From: Apostichopus japonicus
Taxonomy: Eukaryota > Echinodermata > Holothuroidea > Aspidochirotida > Stichopodidae
Direction of reading: 5' to 3'
NCBI RefSeq assembly: GCF_037975245.1
Contig: NC_092576.1
Span: 37,967,111-38,031,110 of the forward strand
Length of the DNA: 64,000 bases
Made by a program: the position numbers and the translations under genes. The notes under the pieces are model-generated. The model saw nothing but the letters and a program-made list of their open reading frames with translations, was not told where the DNA came from and did no database searches. This document shows, in pieces, positions 63,909 through 64,000 of this stretch (the stretch's first letter is position 1; each line of letters opens with the position of its first letter).

Positions 63909-64000
63909 CTGGTGATTAAAGAAAAAGAAAATTTGACAAACAAAGAGACAATATCAGAGAATCCATAATAATTAGACGCTCGATTCGAATGAACTGTAGG

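Overview
The window is AT-rich, intron-rich animal DNA with few genes, many (TA)n microsatellites, decayed transposons and diverged tandem duplications. There are no bacterial signals such as operons or ribosome binding sites. NACHT receptors with immunoglobulin (Ig) ectodomains, a P2X7-type 'ballast' domain gene, a THAP gene and CR1-type LINE remnants point to a marine invertebrate deuterostome. An echinoderm, possibly a sea cucumber, is my best guess; this is inference, because no species marker is present.

Most of the coding signal is a minus-strand cluster of three paralogous NACHT receptor genes. Gene A (429-13442, continuing past the left edge) has a short basic first exon, a NACHT exon and C-terminal repeat exons, so it looks cytosolic. 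Gene B (21257-31896) is nearly complete. It encodes a signal peptide, four Ig-like domains, one transmembrane helix, a basic juxtamembrane linker, a NACHT ATPase and two copies of a four-exon C-terminal repeat. I assembled 15 exons whose splice phases all agree, giving 1320 codons with no stop before the missing final exon(s). Gene C (56865-63908, continuing past the right edge) shows only the 3' end of a third paralogue. Gene D (32606-33657, plus strand) lies head-to-head with B and encodes a signal peptide plus two Ig domains, broken by an in-frame TAG.

The C-terminal parts of A and B share a four-exon cassette: a 40-residue helical exon, an LRR-like exon, a short exon called X and a short exon called Y. 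Intron phases are 0-0, 0-2, 2-1 and 1-0, so the cassette can duplicate without breaking frame. B carries two full copies and A carries at least one and the start of a second. C ends with X and Y followed by a distinct three-exon tail.

The second notable locus is 43980-50142, about 6.2 kb bounded by TTAA target duplications and inverted repeats beginning AGGTCAAG. On the minus strand it carries a decayed THAP gene of Kolobok type. On the plus strand it carries a decayed gene for the Cys-rich ballast domain of P2X7 receptors. The arrangement suggests that the ballast domain can travel inside Kolobok DNA transposons.

Other elements are a 957-bp TIR element with a Myb/SANT-like ORF inside an intron of gene A, a palindromic MITE, a tRNA-derived SINE, two CR1-type LINE fragments, a possible LTR, a perfect 254-bp tandem duplication across a splice donor in gene B, and several diverged tandem duplications at 6.8-7.8, 16.9-18.2 and 37.9-40.0 kb. 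No tRNA, rRNA or CRISPR feature was seen.
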